Origin: Vampirovibrio sp.
Lineage (GTDB): Bacteria > Cyanobacteriota > Vampirovibrionia > Vampirovibrionales > JAJTHC01
DNA: 64,000 bases
NCBI GenBank assembly: GCA_024998755.1
Contig: JACEUU010000003.1
Coordinates: 992,001-1,056,000 of the forward strand
Direction of reading: 5' to 3'
A program made the position numbers and the translations under genes. Under the pieces are notes generated by a model that saw only the letters and a program-made list of their open reading frames with translations, ran no database searches and was not told the DNA's origin. Within the stretch, counting starts at the first letter, position 1. Each line of letters opens with the position of its first letter. Positions 55,001 to 62,041 of the stretch are shown here, in pieces.

Positions 55001-55866
55001 ATAGACAAATGGTAATTTCGCATCAATACTTCTGAAGGGAAGCTATTTTCTTCAACGCCACTGGCAATTTCCAAGTTTTTAAACACCATAGTGCCATCAA
55101 TATCGCTCAAAATGTAATTAAACATACCGTACTTGGCGTTAATACATTCCATGGTTAATTGACGTTTAAACGTTTTAAAGGCTAGTTCTTCATTTTGGGG
55201 CGATTTATCGAGTAACGATTCCAAGTAATATTTCAGTTGTGGTTGTTCTTTTAGCCACTTATCGCCATCTGGGCCTTTCAATTTATTCAGAATATCACTA
55301 GCGTTATCAACAATTTTGGCGTAATCTTCCTTAGAATAAGGCTTTAAATCAACCAATCTTGACATGAAATCTTTATGACGTTGTTCCAAAGGTTTATTAC
55401 GTTCTAGCCACTGGGGAAGCAAAACAGCCGTGGTAGCAGCCGTACCCACCAACCCGACTGCAACAGCAGCAGGCACCCAATCATGATGCTTGTTTTTTTT
55501 AACAGCCATAGCCGGTTGCTGAGGCGTTGCATTAGCATTAGTAGCCGTTACAGGCTGATTATTATTATCTTCTTTCGAAGAAGAAAATGAATCGACTTCC
55601 GCAGTGGTTGAAACGGCCTGTTGCTGGGCTGGCATCTCTACTGGCGAAACATCTGCAGTAGCACTTCCTTTGTTTTTAATCGGCTGGTTAAGGGTATTTA
55701 ATTCTGAAGAATCAGACTCTTTTGAGGTGGTTTTATCTTCTTTTTCTAGGGTCGTTCCTTCAGCTAGCTTACCAAACCGAAACCTACTAGCCATGGGGGC
55801 TGTTGGCGTTTTGTATGAAAGCTGAGAGAGTGAAAACCGAGAAACGTTCATTGAATTTGTAAACAT
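51970..55866 (-). CDS. Giant protein with HAD-like D-I-D-G-T motif, unknown
   Basis: 1298 residues. N-terminus has S-R-F-R-F-G-K-L-A-E-G (about 28-38) and a long Ser/Thr/Gln/Asn-rich linker, then a likely membrane span at about 133-150 (V-A-V-G-L-V-G-T-A-A-T-T-A-V-L-L). Near residue 252 is L-S-D-I-D-G-T-M-V-F, which matches motif I of HAD phosphatases; L-I-G-T-G-H-D-L-D-D-S-G later (about 1060) resembles a motif IV acidic pair. A second hydrophobic segment (G-G-I-M-A-V-T-G-G-L-V-A-I-G) is near 1200. It may be a membrane-anchored hydrolase, but that rests on the motif alone. Overlaps 50211. Confidence 0.6.
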   Translation of the reverse strand: MFTNSMNVSRFSLSQLSYKTPTAPMASRFRFGKLAEGTTLEKEDKTTSKESDSSELNTLNQPIKNKGSATADVSPVEMPAQQQAVSTTAEVDSFSSSKEDNNNQPVTATNANATPQQPAMAVKKNKHHDWVPAAVAVGLVGTAATTAVLLPQWLERNKPLEQRHKDFMSRLVDLKPYSKEDYAKIVDNASDILNKLKGPDGDKWLKEQPQLKYYLESLLDKSPQNEELAFKTFKRQLTMECINAKYGMFNYILSDIDGTMVFKNLEIASGVEENSFPSEVLMRNYHLSMRVKLKAALKHGFEHPNDPDFKPMVIMQDMKAIGMYGKIKTNADGTPVLNSDRHVVLDDDLAEAAINLWTKNFEKAVPKMTQKELDAFLEGPSFTGVTARGGGNGTIFNSFYSNPLTGDKGDYNYSPFGGMPAVTKMDPTLCYEHYDVHGIGGAYVVDRQLTAPRAFADASLSGLIDKIVKAGFMDKVIYKNAQSPLKQVEPKGVLRQAMTARLTEMLKKEVDAVEALGSQKGTASIPSKEQVFDGLVVAYPIELTDEQRKKKTQNQIDIEEAELVRVKDEARKAVKKQWENPGVDGNLSREALLNRYYMATQSRPAYTEPIAWETKSDAVLTHARQCLTLIEQGGKVPEGAPQTKEAVAEYLKSQFREINNEDIAYFNATDLKPHTDADGNVTPVKNPLKYNYAKKASESVLTNDSTFQVPLAQKHFDQLKALTDKGSSLALKDVEAFNVELNTLDVACLTVHTIEAELRGFFADYAETVEKFPKDQVRPTDLKKMILESEKWQTLKALIQSGDDPTLKADLEAQQMGILRITSADPSLCYPSKAFQDANPNKKYLFNVLNNSASLDFDTYVNYDLMTATEKKNFFEKMGVPKLADPTSPYVEIVLNIALQKGASARTLSKWGINEAFHGDSSGTDMSAIIYQLLHSPFSVGEAVRNMITDPQMKKAIIEDLNINSKRRIEFETAKTRELRSNGFTEDQITSVFKQRDLQIKAIPLMYEFTDKEKPTHVRLIGTGHDLDDSGFKAILKQFKKDETGNIPIAEYEEKLQRVIQGLFLERCLRSNDVTFSTERHALVLGMLAGEDWKTQHDLLKNPYLAQKAMLSTEAGAFYRKNPFAFALGMPFDASFASEAFKPANLKASMNRLARDPYGVWPQLALRIPEHYLNANAIGGIMAVTGGLVAIGTALTQLATVWSKPTVKAPSTPAPQAQLPVTVKVTKPPVKQEIHGVQPTLSSERASQQSSGDASTVTVPSPSITLSAFKLKDSFGRVGYKKPQQPADSLVKPFSVQG

Positions 55867-56292
55867 CTATCTATCATTGTTTAAATGGTAAACACGAAAA
55901 TAAAGAGAAAAAAGAATTAAAAAACCACCACGTTACCGAAAAAACACTGTCAATAATAACGAACCAGAGAAAAAAGAAATCCACACTAAAATACGAAAAA
56001 AGCTGAAAAACGATTGTCCTTTGCTAAACTAACACAAAAAATTTTTAGGCTCAAAATACTATTAACATCGTATATGAATAAAACATAAAAGCTAATAAAT
56101 TTGTGCTAGGAAATATGTTTAGTTAGCCAAAAAACACTACAAAAAAGATGCTAACACACACCTTTTATAAAATCTACCCTTTTTTATAAATATTTTTGGT
56201 TTTTTCTTGTTAATTTTACTCAGCAAGCGTAAAATAAGGACATCACTTATTGTTTTATTAAAAAAATAAAAAAAAGGAGCATTCATACTCTA
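55867..56292. promoter_or_regulatory. AT-rich divergent intergenic region
   Basis: 426 bases with long A- and T-runs between the 51970 gene (minus) and the 56293 gene (plus). AAGGAG at about 56274-56279 serves the plus-strand gene. No ORF or RNA gene seen. Promoters for both directions must lie here, but the A/T background makes box assignment unreliable. Confidence 0.4.
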
Positions 56293-57237
56293 ATGGCTAA
56301 ACCTTCTATTAAATTAATTGCCCTCACCCTGATAGGCTTCCTTTTTGCTACCTTGCTACCCATAGCCCAAGCTACCAGCTATCCTGTAACCGTTCCGCTT
56401 AAAAGCCAACAGCAACTAGCAAGCATTCACTGGCAACTAGCCGAATATGCCCTTAATAACGGAGATACCACAGGGGCAATTGCTGAACTGGAAAATGCCA
56501 TCACATTAAACCCCAAAAATAGTGAATGGAAACAAAAATTAGTTGCTCTGTACGAAAAAACTGGCTTATACTACCCCGCCATTAAACTGTTGAATGACTT
56601 ATCTACCTTAAACCCAACCCAAGCCAGCTTTTGGTATGAACGTGGGCTATTGTTTGAAAAATTAAACCAGTTAGAATTAGCGACCGAAAGTCTTCAAAAA
56701 GCCACCCTGTTAAACCCTACCGAAGGGGCTTATTTTTATGATTTAGGCGTTTTCGCTTCACGGCTAGGGCTGCACAAAGTATCTGCAGAAGCTTCGCTTA
56801 AAGCCATTGAACTAAACTTCAATAAAGCCGATGCCTATAACAACTATGGCTATGCTCTTTCGCATACTGGCAATTACGCTTTGGCTGAAAAAGCCATTAA
56901 CGAGGCTTTAAAGTTACAACCTAATGCCCTAGCCGCCACCATGGATAGCAAGGGCTACTTGTGCCATAAGCAAAACCGCTTTAAAGAAGCCTTAATTTGG
57001 TATAATAGGGCGTTGGAAAAGGACCCTCTGCTTAGCGAAGTGCATTTACATAAAGCAGAAACATTTGAAGAACTTGGGCAATTACCAGAAGCAATTGCAG
57101 GATACCAAACCTACCTAAAGCTAACCAAACCAAATGACGAACTGGCAGCGATTGTGCAACACCTACGCCAATTAAAAGAAAAACTCGCCAATAAAAATAC
57201 CAAAATGCCGGCTTCTCCCGTTTCATTAAACCCTTAG
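56293..57237 (+). CDS. Exported TPR-repeat protein
   Basis: 314 residues. A signal peptide (M-A-K-P-S-I-K, hydrophobic core, cleavage after A-Q-A, about residue 27). Residues about 45-290 are six to seven tetratricopeptide repeats (A-L-N-N-G-D-T-T-G-A-I-A-E-L-E-N-A-I; L-N-P ... W-Y-E-R-G; Y-N-N-Y-G-Y-A-L-S-H-T-G-N-Y-A-L-A-E-K-A-I). Probably a periplasmic scaffold for protein complexes. Preceded by AAGGAG. Its last 12 bases overlap the convergent thiolase-like gene. Confidence 0.88.
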   Translation: MAKPSIKLIALTLIGFLFATLLPIAQATSYPVTVPLKSQQQLASIHWQLAEYALNNGDTTGAIAELENAITLNPKNSEWKQKLVALYEKTGLYYPAIKLLNDLSTLNPTQASFWYERGLLFEKLNQLELATESLQKATLLNPTEGAYFYDLGVFASRLGLHKVSAEASLKAIELNFNKADAYNNYGYALSHTGNYALAEKAINEALKLQPNALAATMDSKGYLCHKQNRFKEALIWYNRALEKDPLLSEVHLHKAETFEELGQLPEAIAGYQTYLKLTKPNDELAAIVQHLRQLKEKLANKNTKMPASPVSLNP

Positions 57238-58476
57238 CTGTTTCCGCACAGAGAAAGCCACCCCTTGCCCCATACCAATACTTAAACCACCCACCCCCAT
57301 AGCTGAAGGGCTTTGGGCTTGGTTTAACTGCCATGCCAACGCACAAAGCACCCTAATACCAATAGCCCCCATCGGCGACCCTAAAGCCAAGCTACCGCCC
57401 CACGCATTCACTGCAGGGTTTTCCCAGCCTAAACTCAACGCTTCGCACGCTAAATAATGACTAACGGCAAACGGTTCATGCAGTTCCCAACAGTCAATAT
57501 TCGCCTTCGTTAAGGCAGATTGTTGCATCAGCTTTTCAATAGCCACACCAACGCCCAACCCCATTTCAGTTGGGTCTACACCCACACTGGCAAACCCAGC
57601 CACTTCAAACCCTAGAGGCGATTGAATTCCCTCAAGCCTTAGTTGGTTAGCAACTTTCGGCGAAACCAATAACGCCACACCCGCCCCATCTGCATATGGG
57701 GAACAAGTACCCGCCGTCAGCTTGGCATTGCTCAACGCTGAATGCAACAAGGGCAACCGAGCCAACATTTTTTCGTTCAACCCCGCCCGAGGGCATTCAT
57801 CCTGCAAGAAATCAGTCGTTTCAGGTCTTTGAATCGCTACAATGCCCTGTTTAAAACCACTTTCAATAGTAGCAATCGCCTTTTGATGAGACCCCAGCGT
57901 TACCGCTTCTTGCAATTGCCTAGAAACCCCAAACCGTTGAGCCAAGCCTTCCGCCGTTTGAGCCATCGATTGAAAATATCGCCCCTCAGCAATGGCTGAT
58001 TGAAACCGAGGGTTGGAAAATCGCCACCCAAAAACGGAAGAAACGGGGGCTTGTTCAGTGGCATAAGGCGGGGGTAATTGCACCAGTGGCGACCGGCTCA
58101 TGTTTTCAACCCCGCCTACAATGACAATATCCGCCATACCAGCATTCAATAACGCCACCCCCTGTTGCAATGCCATAGCAGAAGACCCGCAAAGCTGGTT
58201 GACCGTAACGCCCACCGTTTCAATAGGGAAGCCAGCCAATAAACATGAAAGCCTAGCAATGTTTCTAGCATCTTCACCTGCTTGGTTGGCACACCCAACC
58301 AGCACCTGCTCCACCCGAAACTCAGGGGTGCTATTAAGCCAAGGATTCCTCGCCTGTAACGCAACCAACAACTGAGCCAATAAATCATCTGCCCGCACGG
58401 CTGAAAGCCCGCCGTAGTATTTACCAAAGGGCGACCGAATAACATCTAACAAAACGGGAGGATTAGCAAACATCAA
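57226..58476 (-). CDS. Thiolase-fold protein lacking two catalytic residues
   Basis: 416 residues of the acetyl-CoA acetyltransferase type: R-S-P-F-G-K at the start, nucleophilic Cys kept in N-Q-L-C-G-S-S-A (about 92), V-G-G-V-E-N-M-S, and G-V-D-P-T-E-M-G-L-G. However, the N-E-A-F-A motif is H-E-P-F-A, the catalytic His of G-H-P is Ser (A-L-G-S-P-M-G), and the second catalytic Cys (L-C-I-G-G-G) is Ser (L-S-I-G-M-G-Q-G). It is therefore unlikely to work as a normal thiolase; it could accept another reaction or be degenerate. The gene has no frameshift. Confidence 0.8.
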   Translation of the reverse strand: MMFANPPVLLDVIRSPFGKYYGGLSAVRADDLLAQLLVALQARNPWLNSTPEFRVEQVLVGCANQAGEDARNIARLSCLLAGFPIETVGVTVNQLCGSSAMALQQGVALLNAGMADIVIVGGVENMSRSPLVQLPPPYATEQAPVSSVFGWRFSNPRFQSAIAEGRYFQSMAQTAEGLAQRFGVSRQLQEAVTLGSHQKAIATIESGFKQGIVAIQRPETTDFLQDECPRAGLNEKMLARLPLLHSALSNAKLTAGTCSPYADGAGVALLVSPKVANQLRLEGIQSPLGFEVAGFASVGVDPTEMGLGVGVAIEKLMQQSALTKANIDCWELHEPFAVSHYLACEALSLGWENPAVNAWGGSLALGSPMGAIGIRVLCALAWQLNQAQSPSAMGVGGLSIGMGQGVAFSVRKQLRV

Positions 58477-58654
58477 AGCCTGGTTGTTACATTTCTTTAC
58501 AATTGTTCAAAAATAAGGAGCTTATAGGTTTTATGCTGATGAGGGTAGTTTAACCTCAACAGATGATAAAAATCAATGATACACACACAATTATTTTTTA
58601 TTTAGGGTTATTTTTTAGGGTATATAGGTGAATAAACAAAAGGGGAAATAAAAC

Positions 58655-59086
58655 ATGATGATGGCAGATAACATTTCTGGTACTTTTGGGCAAGTACCCA
58701 ATCAGGCACAGACACGCCCGCTTATTAACGTACCACGCAAACAAACCGTTGGGTTTGATGTAAGCCAAGTACCTATTGCTAATCCCAATGGTGGCTTTAT
58801 AATGCCTATTACGCAATTACCAAAAAATGAACTACCTGCCGCCTTTGGTGGAACGGGTGGGGGTAATACCCTTCTAGCAGCACAACAATTCCAAGCGACT
58901 GTAGTCCCTAAGCAGTCTATATTGGGGAGCGGTACACCTACTTTCAAGTTCGCAAGCACAGAAGGGCAAGTGGTGGCAGATGCAAAAGGTGGCGTGGGAA
59001 ATATGAATCGTGAACAAGCTAAAAAGCAAGCAGGTGTAGCTTCTGATGATGTAGTCAGTGGCTCAGGGGCAATCTATACAGGCTAA
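58655..59086 (+). CDS. Small lineage-specific protein with T-F-G-Q motif
   Basis: 143 residues. Gly/Gln/Pro/Ala-rich, without signal peptide or membrane span. The start M-M-M-A-D-N-I-S-G-T-F-G-Q-V-P-N recalls the F-G-[K/R/M] N-termini of other unknown proteins here. A GGGG stretch precedes the ATG. A strong terminator follows, so it is a single-gene unit. No family recognised. Confidence 0.6.
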   Translation: MMMADNISGTFGQVPNQAQTRPLINVPRKQTVGFDVSQVPIANPNGGFIMPITQLPKNELPAAFGGTGGGNTLLAAQQFQATVVPKQSILGSGTPTFKFASTEGQVVADAKGGVGNMNREQAKKQAGVASDDVVSGSGAIYTG

Positions 59087-59106
59087 CTCTTTTCTCTAAT
59101 TTGATT

Positions 59107-59152
59107 AAAATCCCCTTTTGCAGATGGTTTTGCCGCTACAAAAGGGGATTTT
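59107..59152 (+). terminator. Intrinsic terminator
   Basis: 14-bp stem AAAATCCCCTTTTG / CAAAAGGGGATTTT with an 18-base loop, ending in Ts. It lies 20 bases after the stop of the 58655 gene and works in both directions by symmetry. Confidence 0.85.
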
Positions 59153-59249
59153 AGTGTATTTTATTCGGTAATTATTTGTAACAAAATCTTCTAAGCTACC
59201 AACAGGGAACAAACAGCTACCAATCCCACCCACTCTCTCTCTGTTCTAA

Positions 59250-59410
59250 TACCAATTCAAAGTTAGAATAGCGTATAGCTTTCTCTATGTAGGGGTGCGA
59301 TTTATCGCATCCGTTTAGGGCTTGTGGGACGGACTGATGCAACGCATAGACCGCTAGGGCTAATAAATCACGCCCCTACAAAAACACGCCATTTAATCTT
59401 TGAATTGGTA
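59250..59410. mobile_element. IS630-related MITE, copy 2
   Basis: 161 bases, essentially identical to 34460-34620, with ends TACCAATTCAAAG and its near complement. Flanked by TAA on both sides. Inserted just upstream of the gene at 59432, so it may have changed that gene's promoter. Confidence 0.88.
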
Positions 59411-59431
59411 TAACTTAGGAGATTTTTCCCC

Positions 59432-59974
59432 ATGCCAAACAACAAAAATACCCAATCTACCGCCTCAATATCTACAACAAGCGTACCCACACCACCGTCT
59501 ATCCGCGTTTTTTATGATAGGCGAAAGGGAAGCATTGATGGATTTTTAACCGTCATTGACGCCACCACCGGCAAAAAACTGCTCGATAAACTACCCGCTC
59601 GGTCTGGACAAAATGGGTATACGGAAACCAACTGGGTGCCCGCCAAATCTCCCATTCCGCTTTGGCAGCCGCAAGTTAATTATTACCTACACTTAACCCC
59701 CATTGAAAACGGAGAAGTATTCCCCAAAACCGCTAGTGGCATTGGGCTATTTTTCCCTATTTCTACCCATCCTCATAACCCAGACCTGATTGAGCAGGGA
59801 AAAAACAGACGATGGCATATGGGGTTACACCCTGAAAATGCCTACCCTGGTTCGGCGGGGTGTATTGTATTGCTTTGGAATACGCCTGTTCGTAAAGCTA
59901 AGGTAAAAGCTTTGTTTACCTTGTTGCAGGATTTAGGAAAAACCCAAGCAGTCGTTGAATTAACGGTTTTGTAG
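59432..59974 (+). CDS. L,D-transpeptidase-like protein
   Basis: 180 residues. The motif M-G-L-H-P-E-N-A-Y-P-G-S-A-G-C-I-V-L (about 132-149) has His, Ser-x-Gly-Cys spacing similar to the YkuD catalytic H-x(n)-S-x-G-C. The Thr/Ser-rich first 20 residues lack a signal peptide. If correct, it would cross-link or trim peptidoglycan peptides, but absence of an export signal argues for a different location or a phage-type enzyme. A TAGGAG precedes the ATG; a MITE ends 22 bases upstream. Confidence 0.55.
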   Translation: MPNNKNTQSTASISTTSVPTPPSIRVFYDRRKGSIDGFLTVIDATTGKKLLDKLPARSGQNGYTETNWVPAKSPIPLWQPQVNYYLHLTPIENGEVFPKTASGIGLFFPISTHPHNPDLIEQGKNRRWHMGLHPENAYPGSAGCIVLLWNTPVRKAKVKALFTLLQDLGKTQAVVELTVL

Positions 59975-59984
59975 AGTTTCAGTC

Positions 59985-60011
59985 AAAGCGGGCAGAAAAA
60001 CTGCCCGCTTT
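59985..60011. terminator. Bidirectional terminator between convergent genes
   Basis: Perfect 11-bp stem AAAGCGGGCAG / CTGCCCGCTTT with loop AAAAA, between the stops of the 59432 gene and gpmI. Confidence 0.85.
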
Positions 60012-60014
60012 CAT

Positions 60015-61574
60015 TTACCGAAGCATTGCTTCAGGTAAAGGCAATCCCATCACCCGCAAAATAAACGGAGCAACATCCGCCAAGGTTTCCACCCGTTGAA
60101 TTGGGGCTTCAGTTGCTTCATTAGCAGGCAACCATACAAAGGGCACAGGGCTTAGTTCGTGTGCCGTATTGGGGGAATCATTACTGGTTAGCATCGCTTC
60201 CACATTACCGTGGTCTGCGGTAATAAGTAAGTGCGTACCACTGGCTTTACAAGCTTGAACCACTTTCTCCAACGCACTGTCCACGGCTTCACAAGCGGCT
60301 ATTGCTGCGGATAAATTACCTGTATGCCCCACCATATCTGCATTGGCGAAATTGGCTACAATCAACCCATATTGTTTGCCCTTCAAGGCGTTCAGCAATT
60401 GATGGGTTACTTCGGGCAAAGACATTTCAGGCTTTAAGTCATACGTTTCAACGTGCCGAGGGGAGGGAATTAACTGCCTATCTTCGCCTTGAAACGGCTG
60501 TTCCGCTCCGCCATTGAAGAAGTAAGTAACGTGCGGATATTTTTCCGTTTCAGCCAACCGCAATTGACGAACCCCAGCCTTAGCAACCACTTCCCCTAGC
60601 GTTTGTTGAATGGTTTCTTGCGGAAATAGTACGTCAATTTTTTCAGCCCAATCACCCGTTCCCAACGCCACTAATGAAGCAACTTTCAACCCGTGGGGCA
60701 AGCCTGAAACATCAAATTCTGCAAATTGTGGATTCGTAAACGATTCAGCCAGTTGACGCAATCGGTCTTCCCGAAAATGCCAAAAGAAAACCACGTCATT
60801 AGGGGCTAACCCTTCATAGCCAATTTCGGTAATGGCGGGAGGTATAAACTCTTCGCTGATAGCTTCTTCTAAAACGTGCTTAGCTGCTTGGGTAGAGATA
60901 AATTCTCGTTTTCCTTCAGCAAACGCTAATGCCCGAAACGCTTGTTCCGTTCTATGCCAGCGGTTATCTCTATCCATCGCAAAAAATCGACCAATAACCG
61001 TTGAAGTTTGCGGAAAGTCTAAATCTAGCAACGCCCCTTCCACATCATACAAATAGTCTTGCACGCTAAAAGGCGGTACATCCCGCCCATCTGTCAAGGC
61101 GTGAACCCGCACGTTATTTAAGCCTTCGTCTTTGGCTAACCCTAATAATTCTGCCAAATGGGCTAAATGGCTATGTACCCCGCCATCGCTTAGCAAACCT
61201 ACCAAATGGAGTGTAGCCTGTTTGTGTTTTTTTAGATGTTCCACCAAGCCTTGCCAAACGGCATTTTCAGAAATTGTATTGGCCTCAATGGCTTCATCAA
61301 TTTGAACGCGAATGGGGTGTAGCGTTCTTCCCGAACCAAGGGTTAAATGTCCTATTTCACTGTTGCCTACTTGGTTGGCGGGCAACCCAATAGCCTTCCC
61401 GCTAGCTTTTAATAAACACCCTTGAGGCTGATTTTGAGCTTGTTGCCAAAGGAAATCCCACTGGGGGGTGTGGGCTTGGGTAATGGCATTACCGTGGGAG
61501 GTATTGGCGATACCCCAGCCATCTAAAATAAGTAGTACAAGCGGGTTACAAAAAGTAGCTGAGCTGGTTGTCAT
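60015..61574 (-). CDS. gpmI: 2,3-bisphosphoglycerate-independent phosphoglycerate mutase GpmI
   Basis: About 519 residues. Interconverts 3- and 2-phosphoglycerate in glycolysis with two metal ions. Seen: L-L-I-L-D-G-W-G at the N-terminus, phospho-Ser in V-G-N-S-E-I-G-H, T-D-G-R-D-V-P-P, F-A-M-D-R-D-N-R-W-x-R, N-F-A-N-A-D-M-V-G-H-T-G and T-A-D-H-G-N-V-E. The frame extends to 61604, but ATG 61574 has AGGATT upstream and starts just before the conserved domain. Confidence 0.95.
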   Translation of the reverse strand: MTTSSATFCNPLVLLILDGWGIANTSHGNAITQAHTPQWDFLWQQAQNQPQGCLLKASGKAIGLPANQVGNSEIGHLTLGSGRTLHPIRVQIDEAIEANTISENAVWQGLVEHLKKHKQATLHLVGLLSDGGVHSHLAHLAELLGLAKDEGLNNVRVHALTDGRDVPPFSVQDYLYDVEGALLDLDFPQTSTVIGRFFAMDRDNRWHRTEQAFRALAFAEGKREFISTQAAKHVLEEAISEEFIPPAITEIGYEGLAPNDVVFFWHFREDRLRQLAESFTNPQFAEFDVSGLPHGLKVASLVALGTGDWAEKIDVLFPQETIQQTLGEVVAKAGVRQLRLAETEKYPHVTYFFNGGAEQPFQGEDRQLIPSPRHVETYDLKPEMSLPEVTHQLLNALKGKQYGLIVANFANADMVGHTGNLSAAIAACEAVDSALEKVVQACKASGTHLLITADHGNVEAMLTSNDSPNTAHELSPVPFVWLPANEATEAPIQRVETLADVAPFILRVMGLPLPEAMLR

Positions 61575-61867
61575 GTTAATAGAAATCCTAATAGGTAAAA
61601 GCAATTTGAAGTAGATACCTTAGTTTACTGTAAAGGTAGAAGGTAAACAATTTAAACGTTTTTAACAAAAGGCTTGCATTATAAAACTGATTCGTCTAAA
61701 GTTAAAAGGTTTGCTTCCTAAACGAAATTAACTGGTTAGTTTTATTTTAAGTTGCTTACAAACCTCGGTTCTGGTTTCTTCTCTCTAATGATTTTTTATT
61801 TTTTCCTATTTTATACTCTCTTCTAATAATAGTGCTATTGTGTAGAAGAAACTCTCTCTCTACTATT

Positions 61868-62007
61868 GAGGTTACGGAAAAAGGTTTAGTGGGATGGGAT
61901 AATGAGGCACGAGGAACGGAATTAGGGCGTTTACACCTAGTAAATAACCGAAATGAGTACCGTAGTAACAAAATTAGCACGCCCAATAGACCTTTTTCCG
62001 TAACCTC
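61868..62007. mobile_element. MITE with IS5-type ends
   Basis: 140 bases with 17-bp perfect inverted repeats GAGGTTACGGAAAAAGG, flanked by TATT on both sides. The ends nearly match the IS5 element's GAAGTTACGGAAAAAGG, and the 4-bp duplication is of the same size. The core resembles that of the MITE at 17520. It lies 34 bases before the next gene. The rest of 61605-62041 shows no gene. Confidence 0.88.
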
Positions 62008-62041
62008 TATTCTAAAATTTAAAAAAGGACTATTTGGCTTT

